From NCBI RefSeq assembly GCF_000422345.1, contig NZ_AULP01000006.1:62001-126000 (forward strand): a stretch of DNA of 64,000 nt. Direction: 5' to 3'. Origin of the DNA: Neomelitea salexigens DSM 19753 (lineage in GTDB: Bacteria; Pseudomonadota; Gammaproteobacteria; Pseudomonadales; Spongiibacteraceae). Shown here one piece after another: positions 1 to 8,923 of the stretch. Positions within the stretch are counted from its first letter, which is position 1. Each line of letters opens with the position of its first letter. Below the pieces are notes generated by a model. That model searched no databases. It was not told where the DNA came from and worked only from the letters and a program-made list of their open reading frames with translations. The position numbers and the translations under genes were made by a program.

Positions 1-2519
1 CTACCGGCATGGTGATTGTCGCCTGTGTGACCTTGTCGGTAATGGTGTGTAATGAATGGCTGGTGCCACTCTGGCAGCGCTTTCGTCAGGGGCACGAGAT
101 CAACGCCCGGTGGTTGCAGCAAGTGCGGCGTATTGCCATCGCCGCAGTACTGTTTGCCGCCTGGCTGCTGGAGCAACAGCTCAGTGCATACGGCGGCCTT
201 GCTTCACTTGGCTTGTTATCGTTCGCCGCCGCAGCGCAGCTGTTGCCCGGTATTATCGGCGCCTTGTACTGGAGTCGGGGGCATGCCAAGGGAGTAGTAG
301 TCGGCCTGCTAGCCGGTGGCTTTTTATGGGCCTACACGCTGCTACTGCCGGCGGTGCTGGGACAGGGCCACAGTGTGGTGAGCAGCGGCCCAATGGGCTG
401 GCAATGGCTGCGTCCGGAAGCACTGATGGGCTTTGATTTTGGTGACGCACTGAGTCACGGCGTGTTTTGGAGTCTGGCCGTTAACAGTTTGCTAATGGTG
501 CTGATTTCCAGGCGCTGCCGTTTTAGCAGCATCGATATGCGTCAGGCGCGCAGTTTTACCGAGGTGCGGGTCGAGCGCCGCCAATTACAAGCGGAGTTGG
601 AACTCACTGACATTGATGCCTGGCAGCTTCACCGCCTGTTAGTGCCGCTACTCGGAGACGGGCGCAGCGAGCGAATGTGGCAGCGCTTTGAGCAGCGACT
701 GGGCCATCGCCTATTGCCTAGTGACCGAGTGCCGCGCTTTGTTATTAAAGATGTCGAAGAGTCGCTAGCTTCGATTGTTGGGGCGGTGTCGGCGCACCGA
801 ACACTGGAACTGCTGGCCAAGCGCAAGCCGCTGGATATCGATGAATTTGTGTCGCTGATCGGTACGACCTCACGGCAAATTCAGTTTGGCCAGGATCTAC
901 TGCAAATCACGCTAGAGACTATCCCGCAAGGGGTTAGCGTGGTGGATGGGAACCTCAACCTGGTCGCCTGGAACCAGCGCTATGTCGATCTGTTTAATTT
1001 CCCTGAGCGCCTGCTCTATGTCGGTTGCCCAATTGCCAAGATCTACCAATACAATGCCGAGCGCGGTTATTTGCACGATGCCGATAGCGATGTTGATGCG
1101 GCGATTCGGCGGCGCCTGGGGCTGTTGCAGGGGGCAAAACCCTATCGCCTGGAGCGCCTGCTACCCAATGGCTTGGTCATTGAAATTTGCGGCACACCGA
1201 TGGCCAATGGTGGTTATGTAACCACCTATACCGATATTAGCGAGTACCGGCGAATCTTTAATGAGCTGGAAGCCGCCAAGTCGCAATTGGAGGAAAGGGT
1301 GGCTGCTCGAACCTCAGAGCTAGAGGCCGTGAATCAGTCCCTGGAAGAGGAAAATGCCACGCGAGCGCGCATTGAGCGGGAGTTGAATACTGTCTACGCC
1401 AGTAAAAATCGCTTTTTGGCATCGGCCAGTCACGACCTATTGCAACCCATCAATGCTGCCAGGCTCTTCACCGCCGCGCTGTCGGGAAAAGTGGAAGAGC
1501 AGGCGGCCGGGGCCAGTTCGCTAAGCAGCGATGTGAAACACATTGACGAAGCACTGGCCGGCGCGGAAACCCTGATCACCTCCCTGCGCGAAATTGCGCG
1601 CCTGGACTCCGGGAGAATGCAGCCCCAGCTCGAAAGCTTTGCCATACAGTCATTGCTCGACACGATGGGGCGTGAGTTTTCGGTGATAGCTCAGCGCAGC
1701 GGCCTGACATTGCGCGTTGCACCCTGTTCGCTTTGGGCCCGCAGTGACCGCCACTTACTGCGCCGGGTAGTGCAAAACCTGCTTAGTAACGCCCTGCGAT
1801 ACACCCCGCAGGGCACGGTGTTGTTGGGTTGCCGACGACAGGGAGAGCAACTGAGTATCCAGGTGCTCGATACCGGGCCGGGTATTGCCGAGCAGGACCA
1901 GCAACGTATCTTTGACGAGTTTGAGCGCGCAAACGACGCGGCTCACCGTGAAACGGAGGCCGGCCTGGGCCTTGGGCTATCGATTGTTCGCCGTATCAGT
2001 AGCCTGCTAGGGCATGACTTGAGCATGGTTTCTGTTCCGGGGCGCGGCACGGTTTTCTCTATAACGGTACCTATCGTCAATGCGGTTGCGGCGAGCGAAG
2101 CTGCTACGGTAGCCGAAGAGGCCCTGCAGTCAGAACTCGCGGGGCTAACGGTGCTGTGTGTGGACAATGAAGCGGCGATTCGCGCGGGAATGCAGAGCCT
2201 GCTCGCGCAGTGGCAGTGCCGCGTGTTTGCCGGTGCATCGCTCAGCGATGTGCTGAGTCAGTGGCCGCTGGATACACCGCCCGATATTGTGCTGGCAGAC
2301 TATCACTTGGACGGTGGCGAGACGGGGCTGGAGTTATTGCAAACCCTGAACTATCACTGGGGCACGTCGCTCCCGGCAATTGTTATCAGCGCCGACAACA
2401 GTGATGCGGTTCGCCGGTCGGTCATCGATGCAGGTTATCGCTTCCTTGCTAAGCCGGTTAAGCCGGCGGCGCTGCGTGGCTTAATGCGTAAAATGGCAAG
2501 GGGCTGGGGTAACGCATAA
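1..2519 (+). CDS. crbS: CrbS/MxtR-type sensor: symporter-PAS-histidine kinase-receiver (5' truncated)
   Basis: The frame is open to the window edge, so the N-terminus is missing; the Met at 9 is internal. What remains starts in the last transmembrane helices of a sodium:solute symporter (SSS) domain, then a cytoplasmic linker, a PAS domain (about residues 300-410 counted from base 9), a coiled coil, a HisKA domain with H-box SHDLLQP (His about 475), an HATPase with N-box LLSNALRYTP and G-box DTGPGI, and a C-terminal receiver whose phosphoacceptor is the Asp of LADYH (about 764). SSS-kinase-receiver fusions of this kind are CrbS (Vibrio) or MxtR (Pseudomonas). They phosphorylate a LuxR-type regulator that switches on acetyl-CoA synthetase. 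A CrbR-like regulator and acsA lie just downstream, which supports the name. The ligand and whether the symporter part transports are not shown by the sequence. Confidence 0.85.
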   Translation, partial: TGMVIVACVTLSVMVCNEWLVPLWQRFRQGHEINARWLQQVRRIAIAAVLFAAWLLEQQLSAYGGLASLGLLSFAAAAQLLPGIIGALYWSRGHAKGVVVGLLAGGFLWAYTLLLPAVLGQGHSVVSSGPMGWQWLRPEALMGFDFGDALSHGVFWSLAVNSLLMVLISRRCRFSSIDMRQARSFTEVRVERRQLQAELELTDIDAWQLHRLLVPLLGDGRSERMWQRFEQRLGHRLLPSDRVPRFVIKDVEESLASIVGAVSAHRTLELLAKRKPLDIDEFVSLIGTTSRQIQFGQDLLQITLETIPQGVSVVDGNLNLVAWNQRYVDLFNFPERLLYVGCPIAKIYQYNAERGYLHDADSDVDAAIRRRLGLLQGAKPYRLERLLPNGLVIEICGTPMANGGYVTTYTDISEYRRIFNELEAAKSQLEERVAARTSELEAVNQSLEEENATRARIERELNTVYASKNRFLASASHDLLQPINAARLFTAALSGKVEEQAAGASSLSSDVKHIDEALAGAETLITSLREIARLDSGRMQPQLESFAIQSLLDTMGREFSVIAQRSGLTLRVAPCSLWARSDRHLLRRVVQNLLSNALRYTPQGTVLLGCRRQGEQLSIQVLDTGPGIAEQDQQRIFDEFERANDAAHRETEAGLGLGLSIVRRISSLLGHDLSMVSVPGRGTVFSITVPIVNAVAASEAATVAEEALQSELAGLTVLCVDNEAAIRAGMQSLLAQWQCRVFAGASLSDVLSQWPLDTPPDIVLADYHLDGGETGLELLQTLNYHWGTSLPAIVISADNSDAVRRSVIDAGYRFLAKPVKPAALRGLMRKMARGWGNA

Positions 2520-2543
2520 AGGGTATTTGGCGACATAGTTGCT

Positions 2544-2612
2544 GTGTCATAAAAATGTCGTCAGAGTTTCATGGCCCTGCAATGGGGCTGTCACCATACG
2601 TAGGTCTAATGT
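2544..2612 (+). promoter_or_regulatory. Tandem Pho-box promoter of the phosphoesterase gene
   Basis: Five 7-mers resembling the PhoB half-site CTGTCAT are spaced exactly 11 bp apart: GTGTCAT (2544), ATGTCGT (2555), GTTTCAT (2566), CTGCAAT (2577) and CTGTCAC (2588). Together they match the consensus at 27 of 35 positions. A -10 hexamer TCTAAT (2605-2610) begins 10 nt after the last repeat, the usual geometry of PhoB-activated promoters, where the Pho box replaces the -35. PhoB binding is inferred; no phoB or phoR lies in the window. Confidence 0.75.
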
Positions 2613-2656
2613 CCGCTGTTTTTAAGGCAATTCACCAAAAACACCTCACAGCGGAC
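2611..2656 (+). promoter_or_regulatory. 5' UTR inverted repeat before the phosphoesterase start
   Basis: GTCCGCTGT (2611-2619) and ACAGCGGAC (2648-2656) are perfect 9-bp inverted arms with a 28-nt loop. The right arm ends 5 nt before the ATG at 2662, exactly where a Shine-Dalgarno sequence would sit, and no other ribosome binding site is visible. In the mRNA the hairpin could block translation initiation. Function is inferred. Confidence 0.5.
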
Positions 2657-2661
2657 TTACT

Positions 2662-4614
2662 ATGACTTTCTCAATTTCCCGCCGTTTGCTCGGCGGTCTT
2701 CTTCTTACCAGCGCGCTGACGGCCTGTAACTCAGGTAGCGACAGCTCCAGTAGCGGTGATTCCTCGCCGGTGCGTGCCGAGCCATTCAGCATTGGTTTAC
2801 TTCCGGATACCCAAGGCGGATCCGATGCGCAGGGTCAAGCGCACGTTGCGATGTACCCGATGCGGGAGGTGCTGAAACATCAGTCGGCCAAGGGCGTGGA
2901 TCTAGTCATTGCTGTCGGTGACCTCACCGACAAGGGCAGTACGATTGAATGGGGCGAGTGGACATCGGTCGCCGAAGACTTCAGAGAAGGCGGCATAGAA
3001 TTTTTGCCGGTGATGGGCAACCACGAAATGAACTATGCCTACACGACGGAGTGGATTGCCAATATGCGCAATTACATTCCCGAGGACGCGGTGCACATGC
3101 CCGGTTACGAATGGGTGAACTACTATGTTGTGCGCAGCAACGTACTCATTATTGGTCTGGCATACTACAACCTGCCTTTGGCGATCGACTGGATAAAAGA
3201 CGTGGTGGCTGACAACACCGATGTCGAGCACATTGTTGTCGCCAGTCACGACGGATTGATCGGCGCGAAATACGGCCAAACTCGCGAGCAAATTGTAGAA
3301 GGTACCAAGGGCGATGACTGGGTATACGGTGTTCAGAAAGATATTCGCGAGTTCTTTGCTGAGCACGATGTCATTTATGTGCAGGGTCATGAGCATCAAT
3401 ATCAGCGCTCGTTGATCTCCGCAACGACCATGCAAACAACCTTTCCTGCAAGCTCCACACCCTCGGGAGGCAATTATCAAATGGGGGTGTATACCCAGAT
3501 CATGGCGGGTAATGCCTCATACAAGGGCTATGAATTTCGCTATGGCGAGCGCGAGTTAGTACAAGCGATCGTGTCCCAGAAAAATGCCACGTACAGTGAA
3601 AGCAAAGGCTCAGATCACTTTGACGTGAATTCGTCGATATTGCGCTTTGATGGCGACCGCGTTGACTATCAGTCCTATTACGCGGAGCACCAGGCGCGCA
3701 GCAATGATCCAAGCCAGGACTTTGACGCGCAGTGGGTGTTGATGGATCAGTTCTCACGGGCCAAGAACCGCTGCGAAACCGTGGTCTATCCCAACTCGAT
3801 TCCCGACGGCACGCGCTCAGTGCTGGTGTTCCAGACCGAATATATTACCGATACCTGTGTTGCTGATGACGGCTCGTCAGCGCGTTTGGTGGGTGGCGAT
3901 AATGACACCTTTAACCGCACGGACACACGCACCCGCGATATGGAATATGTGCCCGGCTTCTCGCGCGCGGAATCCCTGATGGATTTAACGCGGCTCGCTT
4001 ATCAGTGGCTTTACCAATACCACGAGAGTTGGACGCCGAACCTGAATAACCGCTATCGCGCGGTGCCTGATGAAGCCGAGAATGTGCTGCTGATTCCTGA
4101 AACGACGATCGACCTTAAAGAACACGTGACGCTCAGCTGGCAAGGCAAGACCGCAGACACCTTGACGGATCGGTTGCTTATCAGCGGCATGCAAAACCAA
4201 ACAGGGGTTTACCAGGGGGCTTATGGTGGTGAGCGGGATATTGCCGCTGATACTGGCCTGCCACTGTCGCAACCAGATGGCACAGCCAAGGCGCCCACCG
4301 TGTTGCCCAGCAGCGCGACACAGAGCTGGGATATCAGCGCGGCCAAGGCCGACCCCTATGCGGTGGCTTTTACAGTGAATGAGTCTGTGCCCTTCGCCAG
4401 CAGTATTCTGGCGCAGAAAACTGCGCAAAGTTGGCAGGCCATCGCCACGCCGGAATGCGTCGTTGAAAGTGCCTGGCAGGAGGATTTTATCGGTGCCATG
4501 CCAAACCGCGCAGCGGCTTGTGAGAGTCAGCCCCTGCTGGGTTACGATGCCAACGCCAGACAGTGGTGGGCAGTTTTGGATGCCGATACCGAGATCGCGG
4601 TGATACGCCGCTAG
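2662..4614 (+). CDS. Exported calcineurin-like metallophosphoesterase lipoprotein
   Basis: 650 aa. The N-terminus is a lipoprotein signal peptide with lipobox LTAC followed by a Ser/Gly/Asp-rich linker. The metallophosphoesterase domain fills about residues 40-260, with the metal-binding series PDTQG (DxQ rather than the common DxH), GDLTDKG, GNHEMN, SHDG and GHEHQYQ. The C-terminal half has no domain I recognise; it resembles a beta-rich extension and is rich in acidic residues. The likely role is hydrolysis of extracellular or periplasmic phosphoesters for phosphate scavenging, supported by the tandem Pho repeats upstream. Substrate unknown. It is a single gene lying between crbS and the convergent crbR, and may have been inserted into an ancestral crbS-crbR neighbourhood. 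Confidence 0.85.
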   Translation: MTFSISRRLLGGLLLTSALTACNSGSDSSSSGDSSPVRAEPFSIGLLPDTQGGSDAQGQAHVAMYPMREVLKHQSAKGVDLVIAVGDLTDKGSTIEWGEWTSVAEDFREGGIEFLPVMGNHEMNYAYTTEWIANMRNYIPEDAVHMPGYEWVNYYVVRSNVLIIGLAYYNLPLAIDWIKDVVADNTDVEHIVVASHDGLIGAKYGQTREQIVEGTKGDDWVYGVQKDIREFFAEHDVIYVQGHEHQYQRSLISATTMQTTFPASSTPSGGNYQMGVYTQIMAGNASYKGYEFRYGERELVQAIVSQKNATYSESKGSDHFDVNSSILRFDGDRVDYQSYYAEHQARSNDPSQDFDAQWVLMDQFSRAKNRCETVVYPNSIPDGTRSVLVFQTEYITDTCVADDGSSARLVGGDNDTFNRTDTRTRDMEYVPGFSRAESLMDLTRLAYQWLYQYHESWTPNLNNRYRAVPDEAENVLLIPETTIDLKEHVTLSWQGKTADTLTDRLLISGMQNQTGVYQGAYGGERDIAADTGLPLSQPDGTAKAPTVLPSSATQSWDISAAKADPYAVAFTVNESVPFASSILAQKTAQSWQAIATPECVVESAWQEDFIGAMPNRAAACESQPLLGYDANARQWWAVLDADTEIAVIRR

Positions 4615-4626
4615 GTCGCCGACGGT

Positions 4627-4649
4627 GCGGAGCCGCCTTGCGGCTCCGC
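4627..4649. terminator. Stem-loop between convergent phosphoesterase and crbR genes
   Basis: GCGGAGCCGC, loop CTT, GCGGCTCCGC: a perfect 10-bp stem filling the gap between the two stop codons. There is no T-run on either side, so it is a non-canonical terminator at best, or an mRNA 3'-end stabiliser shared by both transcripts. Confidence 0.5.
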
Positions 4650-5300
4650 TTACTCTACGCTCGGCGTGTTCACGTCTAATTGGCTCAGCATCAGTACGGC
4701 CTGTGTTCGCGAATGCACACTGAGTTTGCGAAAAATTTCAGTGATATGGGCTTTGATCGTGGCCTCGGTGACATTCAGCTCCCAGGCAATCTGTTTGTTC
4801 AGCAGCCCCTGTACCAAATAACTGGCAACGCGAAACTGCTGGGGCGTCAAGCTTGCCACGACCTCGGCGATCGATTTTTCATCGCTGCTACTGGCCTGCT
4901 GATAGCGCACATTTTCCGGCAGCCAGCGCTCTCCTTGCAGCACTTGTGCAATGGCGGTACTGATCTGTTCTGGCGAACTACTCTTGGGCAAAAAACCGCT
5001 GGCGCCGTAATCAATGGCGCGGCACATCACTTCCTCGGTTTCAGAGGCAGACACCACCATAATCGGTATTTCCGGGTGCTGGGCCTCCAGGTGGACTAAG
5101 GCACTAAAGCCCTGTGCGCCGGGCATATGTAAGTCCAGCAACAGTAGATCGATGTCGCTGTCTTCGTCGATGGCCTGTTGAAGGCTGCCGATATCGCCGA
5201 CCTCGTCAATGCGTGCAGTCGGAAAGCTCGCGCTCAGGGCGCCGCGCATGGCCGAGCGGAAAAGCGGGTGATCGTCGGCGATCAGAAATCGCTGGGTCAT
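4650..5300 (-). CDS. crbR: LuxR/NarL-family response regulator, CrbR/ErdR type
   Basis: 216 aa. The N-terminal receiver carries the acidic pair in IADDHP, phosphoacceptor Asp56 in LLLLDLHMPG and the conserved Lys in FLPKS. The C-terminal LuxR-type helix-turn-helix includes GLLNKQIAWELNVTEATIK. Length and layout are normal for NarL-family regulators. Known orthologs (CrbR in Vibrio, ErdR in Pseudomonas) act with CrbS/MxtR to activate acs and acetate uptake genes. Here the gene lies between a CrbS-type kinase and acsA, in the same direction as acsA and about 150 bp beyond its terminator, so it probably has its own promoter. The symbol rests on family plus context. Confidence 0.82.
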   Translation of the reverse strand: MTQRFLIADDHPLFRSAMRGALSASFPTARIDEVGDIGSLQQAIDEDSDIDLLLLDLHMPGAQGFSALVHLEAQHPEIPIMVVSASETEEVMCRAIDYGASGFLPKSSSPEQISTAIAQVLQGERWLPENVRYQQASSSDEKSIAEVVASLTPQQFRVASYLVQGLLNKQIAWELNVTEATIKAHITEIFRKLSVHSRTQAVLMLSQLDVNTPSVE

Positions 5301-5343
5301 GGGGCCTCATTGTTCAGTTATTGTTTTTCGATTAGGCCAGTAT

Positions 5344-5366
5344 AAAAAAGCCCCGCAGTGCGGGGC
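5344..5366 (-). terminator. Rho-independent terminator after acsA
   Basis: On the minus strand GCCCCGC, loop ACT, GCGGGGC is followed by TTTTTTAT. The 7-bp GC stem and U-tract, about 85 bp past the acsA stop, form a canonical intrinsic terminator separating acsA from crbR. Confidence 0.88.
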
Positions 5367-5406
5367 AAGCGCTTAGGAAAAGCCTGTGGTAAAGACCCGG
5401 CTTCTC

Positions 5407-5432
5407 GGGGTGGAGGAGAGAGTCACCACCCC
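5407..5432. repeat. Inverted repeat in the acsA 3' untranslated region
   Basis: GGGGTGG (5407-5413) and CCACCCC (5426-5432) can pair around a 12-nt purine-rich loop, between the acsA stop and its terminator. Possibly a 3'-end stabilising structure; function unknown. Confidence 0.35.
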
Positions 5433-5449
5433 GCATCTGCACATTCAGT

Positions 5450-7411
5450 TTACGCAGCGTTTTCGTTGATGTGTTGATGTCCCTCAATAAGCCGTGCAAC
5501 AACTGAGGGGTCGGCAAGCGTGGAGATATCGCCCAGGGCGTCGTATTCGTTGGCCGCAATCTTGCGCAGAATTCGGCGCATGATCTTGCCGCTGCGCGTT
5601 TTAGGCAGGTCGTCGGCCCACTGAATCACGTCGGGAGAGGCAATCGGGCCGATTTCGCGGCGCAGCCACTGCTTCAACTCTTGCAACAGGGCGTCGTCGC
5701 CTTGCTCGCCCTGCTGCAGGCTAACGTAGATATAAATGCCTTCGCCTTTGATCTCGTGGGGGAAGCCAACCACGGCGGCCTCGGTCACTTTCGGGTGGGC
5801 AACCAATGCACTTTCCAGCTCGGCAGTTCCCATGCGGTGACCAGAGACATTGAGCACATCGTCCACGCGGCCGGTGATCCAGTAGTCGCCATCAGCATCG
5901 CGGCGGGCACCGTCGCTGCTGAAATAGTAGCCGTTGAAGGTGGAGAAATAGGTATCGATAAAGCGCTGGTGGTCGCCAAAGATGGTGCGCATTTGCCCGG
6001 GCCAGCTGTCGCAAATGACCAGGTTGCCATCGGTGGCGCCGTCCAAGACGTTTCCGTCGTTATCCAGCAGTGCTGGTTGCACACCGAAGAACGGCTGAGT
6101 GGCTGAGCCGGGCTTCAATTCTGTGGCGCCCGGCATCGGGGCAATCATCATGCCACCGGTTTCGGTCTGCCACCATGTGTCTAGGATAGGGCAGCGGCCC
6201 TCGCCAAAGACGTCGTGGAACCAGCCCCAGGCCTCTGGGTTGATCGGCTCTCCCGCGGTACCGAGCAGGCGCAAGGAGCTGCGGCTGCTGGTGGCCGTGG
6301 CTTCCTCGCTCTTGGCCATCAGCGCGCGGATCACGGTGGGCGCGGTGTACAGGGTATTCACCTGATATTTATCGATAATCCGGCCCAGTCGCCCGCAATC
6401 GGGGTAGTTGGGGACACCTTCATACATGATGCAGCTGGCGCCGTTACTGAGCGGGCCATATACCGCGTAGCTGTGCCCGGTGATCCAGCCGATATCGGCC
6501 ATACACCAGTAAACTTCATCCGCTTTGTAGTCGAACACCGTATGGTGGCTCAGAGAGGTGTACACCATATAGCCGCCAGTGGTGTGCACCGCCCCTTTGG
6601 GCTTGCCGGTTGAGCCAGAGGTGTACAACAGGAACAGCGGATCTTCGGCGTTCATCGGCTCGGGTGGGCAAACTGCAGACTGCTGCTCAACGAGGCTGTG
6701 GTATTCCACGTCGCGGTTGGCGCGCCAGTGAATATCGGCGCCGGTGTGCTTGAGCACCAGAACTTTTTCAACGCAGGCCGGAGAGCAGAGTTCTATGGCC
6801 TCGTCGACGTTTTGCTTCAGGGGAACCGTTTTACCGCCGCGACGACCCTCATCGGCGGTGATTACCAATGCCGATTGACCATCGCTAATGCGTCCTGCCA
6901 GCGCTTCTGGCGAGAAGCCGGCAAAAACCACCGAGTGCATGGCGCCAATGCGTGCGCAGGCTAGCATCGCGAAAACGGCTTCCGGAACCATTGGCATATA
7001 AAGAGTAACCACATCACCTTTTTTAACGCCCAGGCTCTTGAGGCCGTTGGCGAGTTTGCAGACTTCTTGATGAAGTTCGTTATAAGTGAATTGTCGTGAG
7101 GCCTGGCCCTCTTCATCCGGTTCCCATTGCAGCGCGAGTTTCTCGCCGCGCTCGCTGAGATGTCGGTCTAAACAGTTTTCAGAGGCGTTGAGTACGCCAT
7201 CTTCAAACCACTTAATATAAAGATCGTTTTTATCAAAACTGCAGTTCTTTATTTTACTAGGAGCCTGGTACCAGCTGATTCGTTCCGATACTTGCTTCCA
7301 GAACGCATCGGGGGCATTGACCGATTGTTCATACATTGCCTGGTAATCGTCTGCGGAGATGTAAGCATTCTCGCGAATCGACTCTTTGATGGGGTAGCGT
7401 TGTTCTGTCAT
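5450..7411 (-). CDS. acsA: Acetyl-coenzyme A synthetase (AMP-forming)
   Basis: 653 aa, the usual length. It makes acetyl-CoA from acetate, ATP and CoA through acetyl-AMP in the cytoplasm. Visible motifs are the ANL-superfamily P-loop [11 protein letters not shown] (about residue 265), the aromatic motif [10 protein letters not shown] (about 415) and, near the C-terminus, [11 protein letters not shown], whose Lys falls at residue 609, the catalytic lysine that is acetylated in Salmonella Acs. The ATG at 7411 is preceded by GAGGG. The gene is divergent from the porin gene; the 206-bp gap holds three copies of a dyad motif and a candidate -10 (see the regulatory entry). With crbS, crbR and the symporter genes it forms an acetate-scavenging module. 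Confidence 0.97.
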   Translation of the reverse strand: MTEQRYPIKESIRENAYISADDYQAMYEQSVNAPDAFWKQVSERISWYQAPSKIKNCSFDKNDLYIKWFEDGVLNASENCLDRHLSERGEKLALQWEPDEEGQASRQFTYNELHQEVCKLANGLKSLGVKKGDVVTLYMPMVPEAVFAMLACARIGAMHSVVFAGFSPEALAGRISDGQSALVITADEGRRGGKTVPLKQNVDEAIELCSPACVEKVLVLKHTGADIHWRANRDVEYHSLVEQQSAVCPPEPMNAEDPLFLLYTSGSTGKPKGAVHTTGGYMVYTSLSHHTVFDYKADEVYWCMADIGWITGHSYAVYGPLSNGASCIMYEGVPNYPDCGRLGRIIDKYQVNTLYTAPTVIRALMAKSEEATATSSRSSLRLLGTAGEPINPEAWGWFHDVFGEGRCPILDTWWQTETGGMMIAPMPGATELKPGSATQPFFGVQPALLDNDGNVLDGATDGNLVICDSWPGQMRTIFGDHQRFIDTYFSTFNGYYFSSDGARRDADGDYWITGRVDDVLNVSGHRMGTAELESALVAHPKVTEAAVVGFPHEIKGEGIYIYVSLQQGEQGDDALLQELKQWLRREIGPIASPDVIQWADDLPKTRSGKIMRRILRKIAANEYDALGDISTLADPSVVARLIEGHQHINENAA

Positions 7412-7455
7412 GGCTTTGCCCTCGGTTCAAGGTGTGCATTCTTGTTATGTCACAC

Positions 7456-7580
7456 AGTATTCTCCGCGAGTGCATTTTTCGCTATTAGACCTTGGTCGAG
7501 CGACTGAGCACTCCCGTCATAGACTTTCGTCGATATTTGACTAATGGCTAATACGCAGCTTTGCAAAGTCGGCCTATAAC
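7456..7580. promoter_or_regulatory. Divergent acsA/porin promoter region with three shared dyad motifs
   Basis: Three 16-bp sites share the core GACNAANGTC: 7485-7500 and 7519-7534 (both read best on minus) and 7536-7551 (plus, imperfect GGC half). The plus-strand -10 is TATAAC at 7575-7580 with no -35 match; site 3 is centred 31.5 bp upstream of its first base. The minus-strand -10 candidate is AATACT (7461-7456); site 1 is centred 31.5 bp upstream of it. That is the position expected for an activator next to the -35 region. CrbR is the obvious candidate, by inference. I chose the acsA -10 partly because of this spacing. Confidence 0.6.
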
Positions 7581-7617
7581 CTCCAGTGACAGATAAAAAC
7601 AACCGGGAGACACTCTT

Positions 7618-8913
7618 ATGCAAAGCAATAAAAGGCGCACTTTCGCATCTCGATACCTACCTGCTCTTGCGGCACTGCCACTGGCTGTTGCCGCGGGTTC
7701 CGTTTCCGCGGAGTCGCTGGAGCAGCGCGTGCAGCGCTTAGAAGCAGCGCTGGCTGAATCCACCGCCCAATCGACCAGCAACACGACGTATAAATTTGGT
7801 GGCTATATCAAGTTAGACGCGATGGTAAGTCAGTACAGTGGAGGCGAGCGTGCCTTGGCGGCGGTGGGCGACGATTTCCTGGTGCCCTCCGTTATTCCCG
7901 TGGGAGGCGAGTCCGGCGATGCTCACTTTGATATGCAGGCAAAATATTCGCGTATCTGGTTCAAAACCGCGACGCAGACCGATGCCGGTACCATTTCTAC
8001 CCACATTGAAATGGATTTTGGTGTCAACCAAATCGGCGATGAGCGACTCAGTAATTCTGCGGTATCGCGCATTCGTCATGCCTTTGTAAGCTGGCAGTAC
8101 GACAAAGACAGCTCCTTCCTTGCCGGTCAAACCTGGGGCACTTTCTTTAACGTGGCGAGCCTGCCAGAGACCCTCGACTTTGTTGGCCCGGTGGCCACAG
8201 TATTTGAGCGCCAGGCGCAGTTGCGTTGGACCCACGGTGTGGGGAATGGCAGTTCGTTGATGGTTGCTGTGGAAAACCCGTCCACTGGGCTCTATGGCGG
8301 TACTAGTGGCGCCGCAGGCGGCGGTGATTTTGACAACAATAGTCTGCCCGATGTCGTTGTTCGCTATAACGGTAAATCAGGCGATCTGAGCTATAGCGTG
8401 GCAACGGTGCTGCGTGAGATTGCTTACAAAGAAAACTTTAGCAATAACCTCGCGCAACCCATTGAAGGTGACGAGAGCGAGATGGGTTATGGATTGAGTT
8501 TTTCGGGTAAATGGCAGCTGGGTCAAGATGACCTCAAGTTCCAGCTGAACGCCGGTAATCTTGGCCGCTACTTGGGTTTGCAGAGCTTCCGCGATGGTTA
8601 CATTGAAAGCAATGGCGATATCGACCTGCTGGACACCGTGGGTGGCTTTATCGCCTACCGCCACTTTTGGGCACCCAAGTGGCGCAGCAGCTTTGTGTTG
8701 TCCGCTAGCGAAGCCGATCAGCCCAGCAACGCACCCGCTGGCACGCCAAGCGCTTACCGCAGTGCTCACGCCAACTTGCTGTATTCGCCGGTTAAGGCAC
8801 TTACCTTGGGTGCTGAGCTGATCCACGGCGAAAAACATATTGAAGGCAGCATTAACGGCGACGACAGCGGTGAGTTGGATCGCTTGCAGTTTAGTGTGAA
8901 GTACGTGTTCTGA
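7618..8913 (+). CDS. DcaP-like outer-membrane porin
   Basis: 431 aa. It has a cleavable signal peptide ending near SVSAES, then a short coiled coil (LEQRVQRLEAAL) typical of DcaP-family trimeric porins, then alternating hydrophobic/polar beta strands ending in the aromatic C-terminal residue expected for BAM-assembled barrels (FSVKYVF). DcaP-type porins pass small carboxylates and related solutes. The neighbours (acsA divergently, a symporter pair downstream) suggest a route for acetate or short organic acids across the outer membrane; this is inference. The ATG at 7618 has a GGGAG ribosome binding site 8 nt upstream. The promoter has a good -10 but no -35, with a dyad motif beside it. Confidence 0.85.
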   Translation: MQSNKRRTFASRYLPALAALPLAVAAGSVSAESLEQRVQRLEAALAESTAQSTSNTTYKFGGYIKLDAMVSQYSGGERALAAVGDDFLVPSVIPVGGESGDAHFDMQAKYSRIWFKTATQTDAGTISTHIEMDFGVNQIGDERLSNSAVSRIRHAFVSWQYDKDSSFLAGQTWGTFFNVASLPETLDFVGPVATVFERQAQLRWTHGVGNGSSLMVAVENPSTGLYGGTSGAAGGGDFDNNSLPDVVVRYNGKSGDLSYSVATVLREIAYKENFSNNLAQPIEGDESEMGYGLSFSGKWQLGQDDLKFQLNAGNLGRYLGLQSFRDGYIESNGDIDLLDTVGGFIAYRHFWAPKWRSSFVLSASEADQPSNAPAGTPSAYRSAHANLLYSPVKALTLGAELIHGEKHIEGSINGDDSGELDRLQFSVKYVF

Positions 8914-8923
8914 GCGTCCCGCT

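Noticed and set aside
2902-3480. Minus-strand open frame (192 aa) opposite the phosphoesterase
   Set aside because: Antisense to the metallophosphoesterase motifs; no ribosome binding site or family.
7439-7454. Possible CRP site (TCACA half) upstream of acsA
   Set aside because: Only the right half matches TGTGA-N6-TCACA; the left half (TTCTT) does not.
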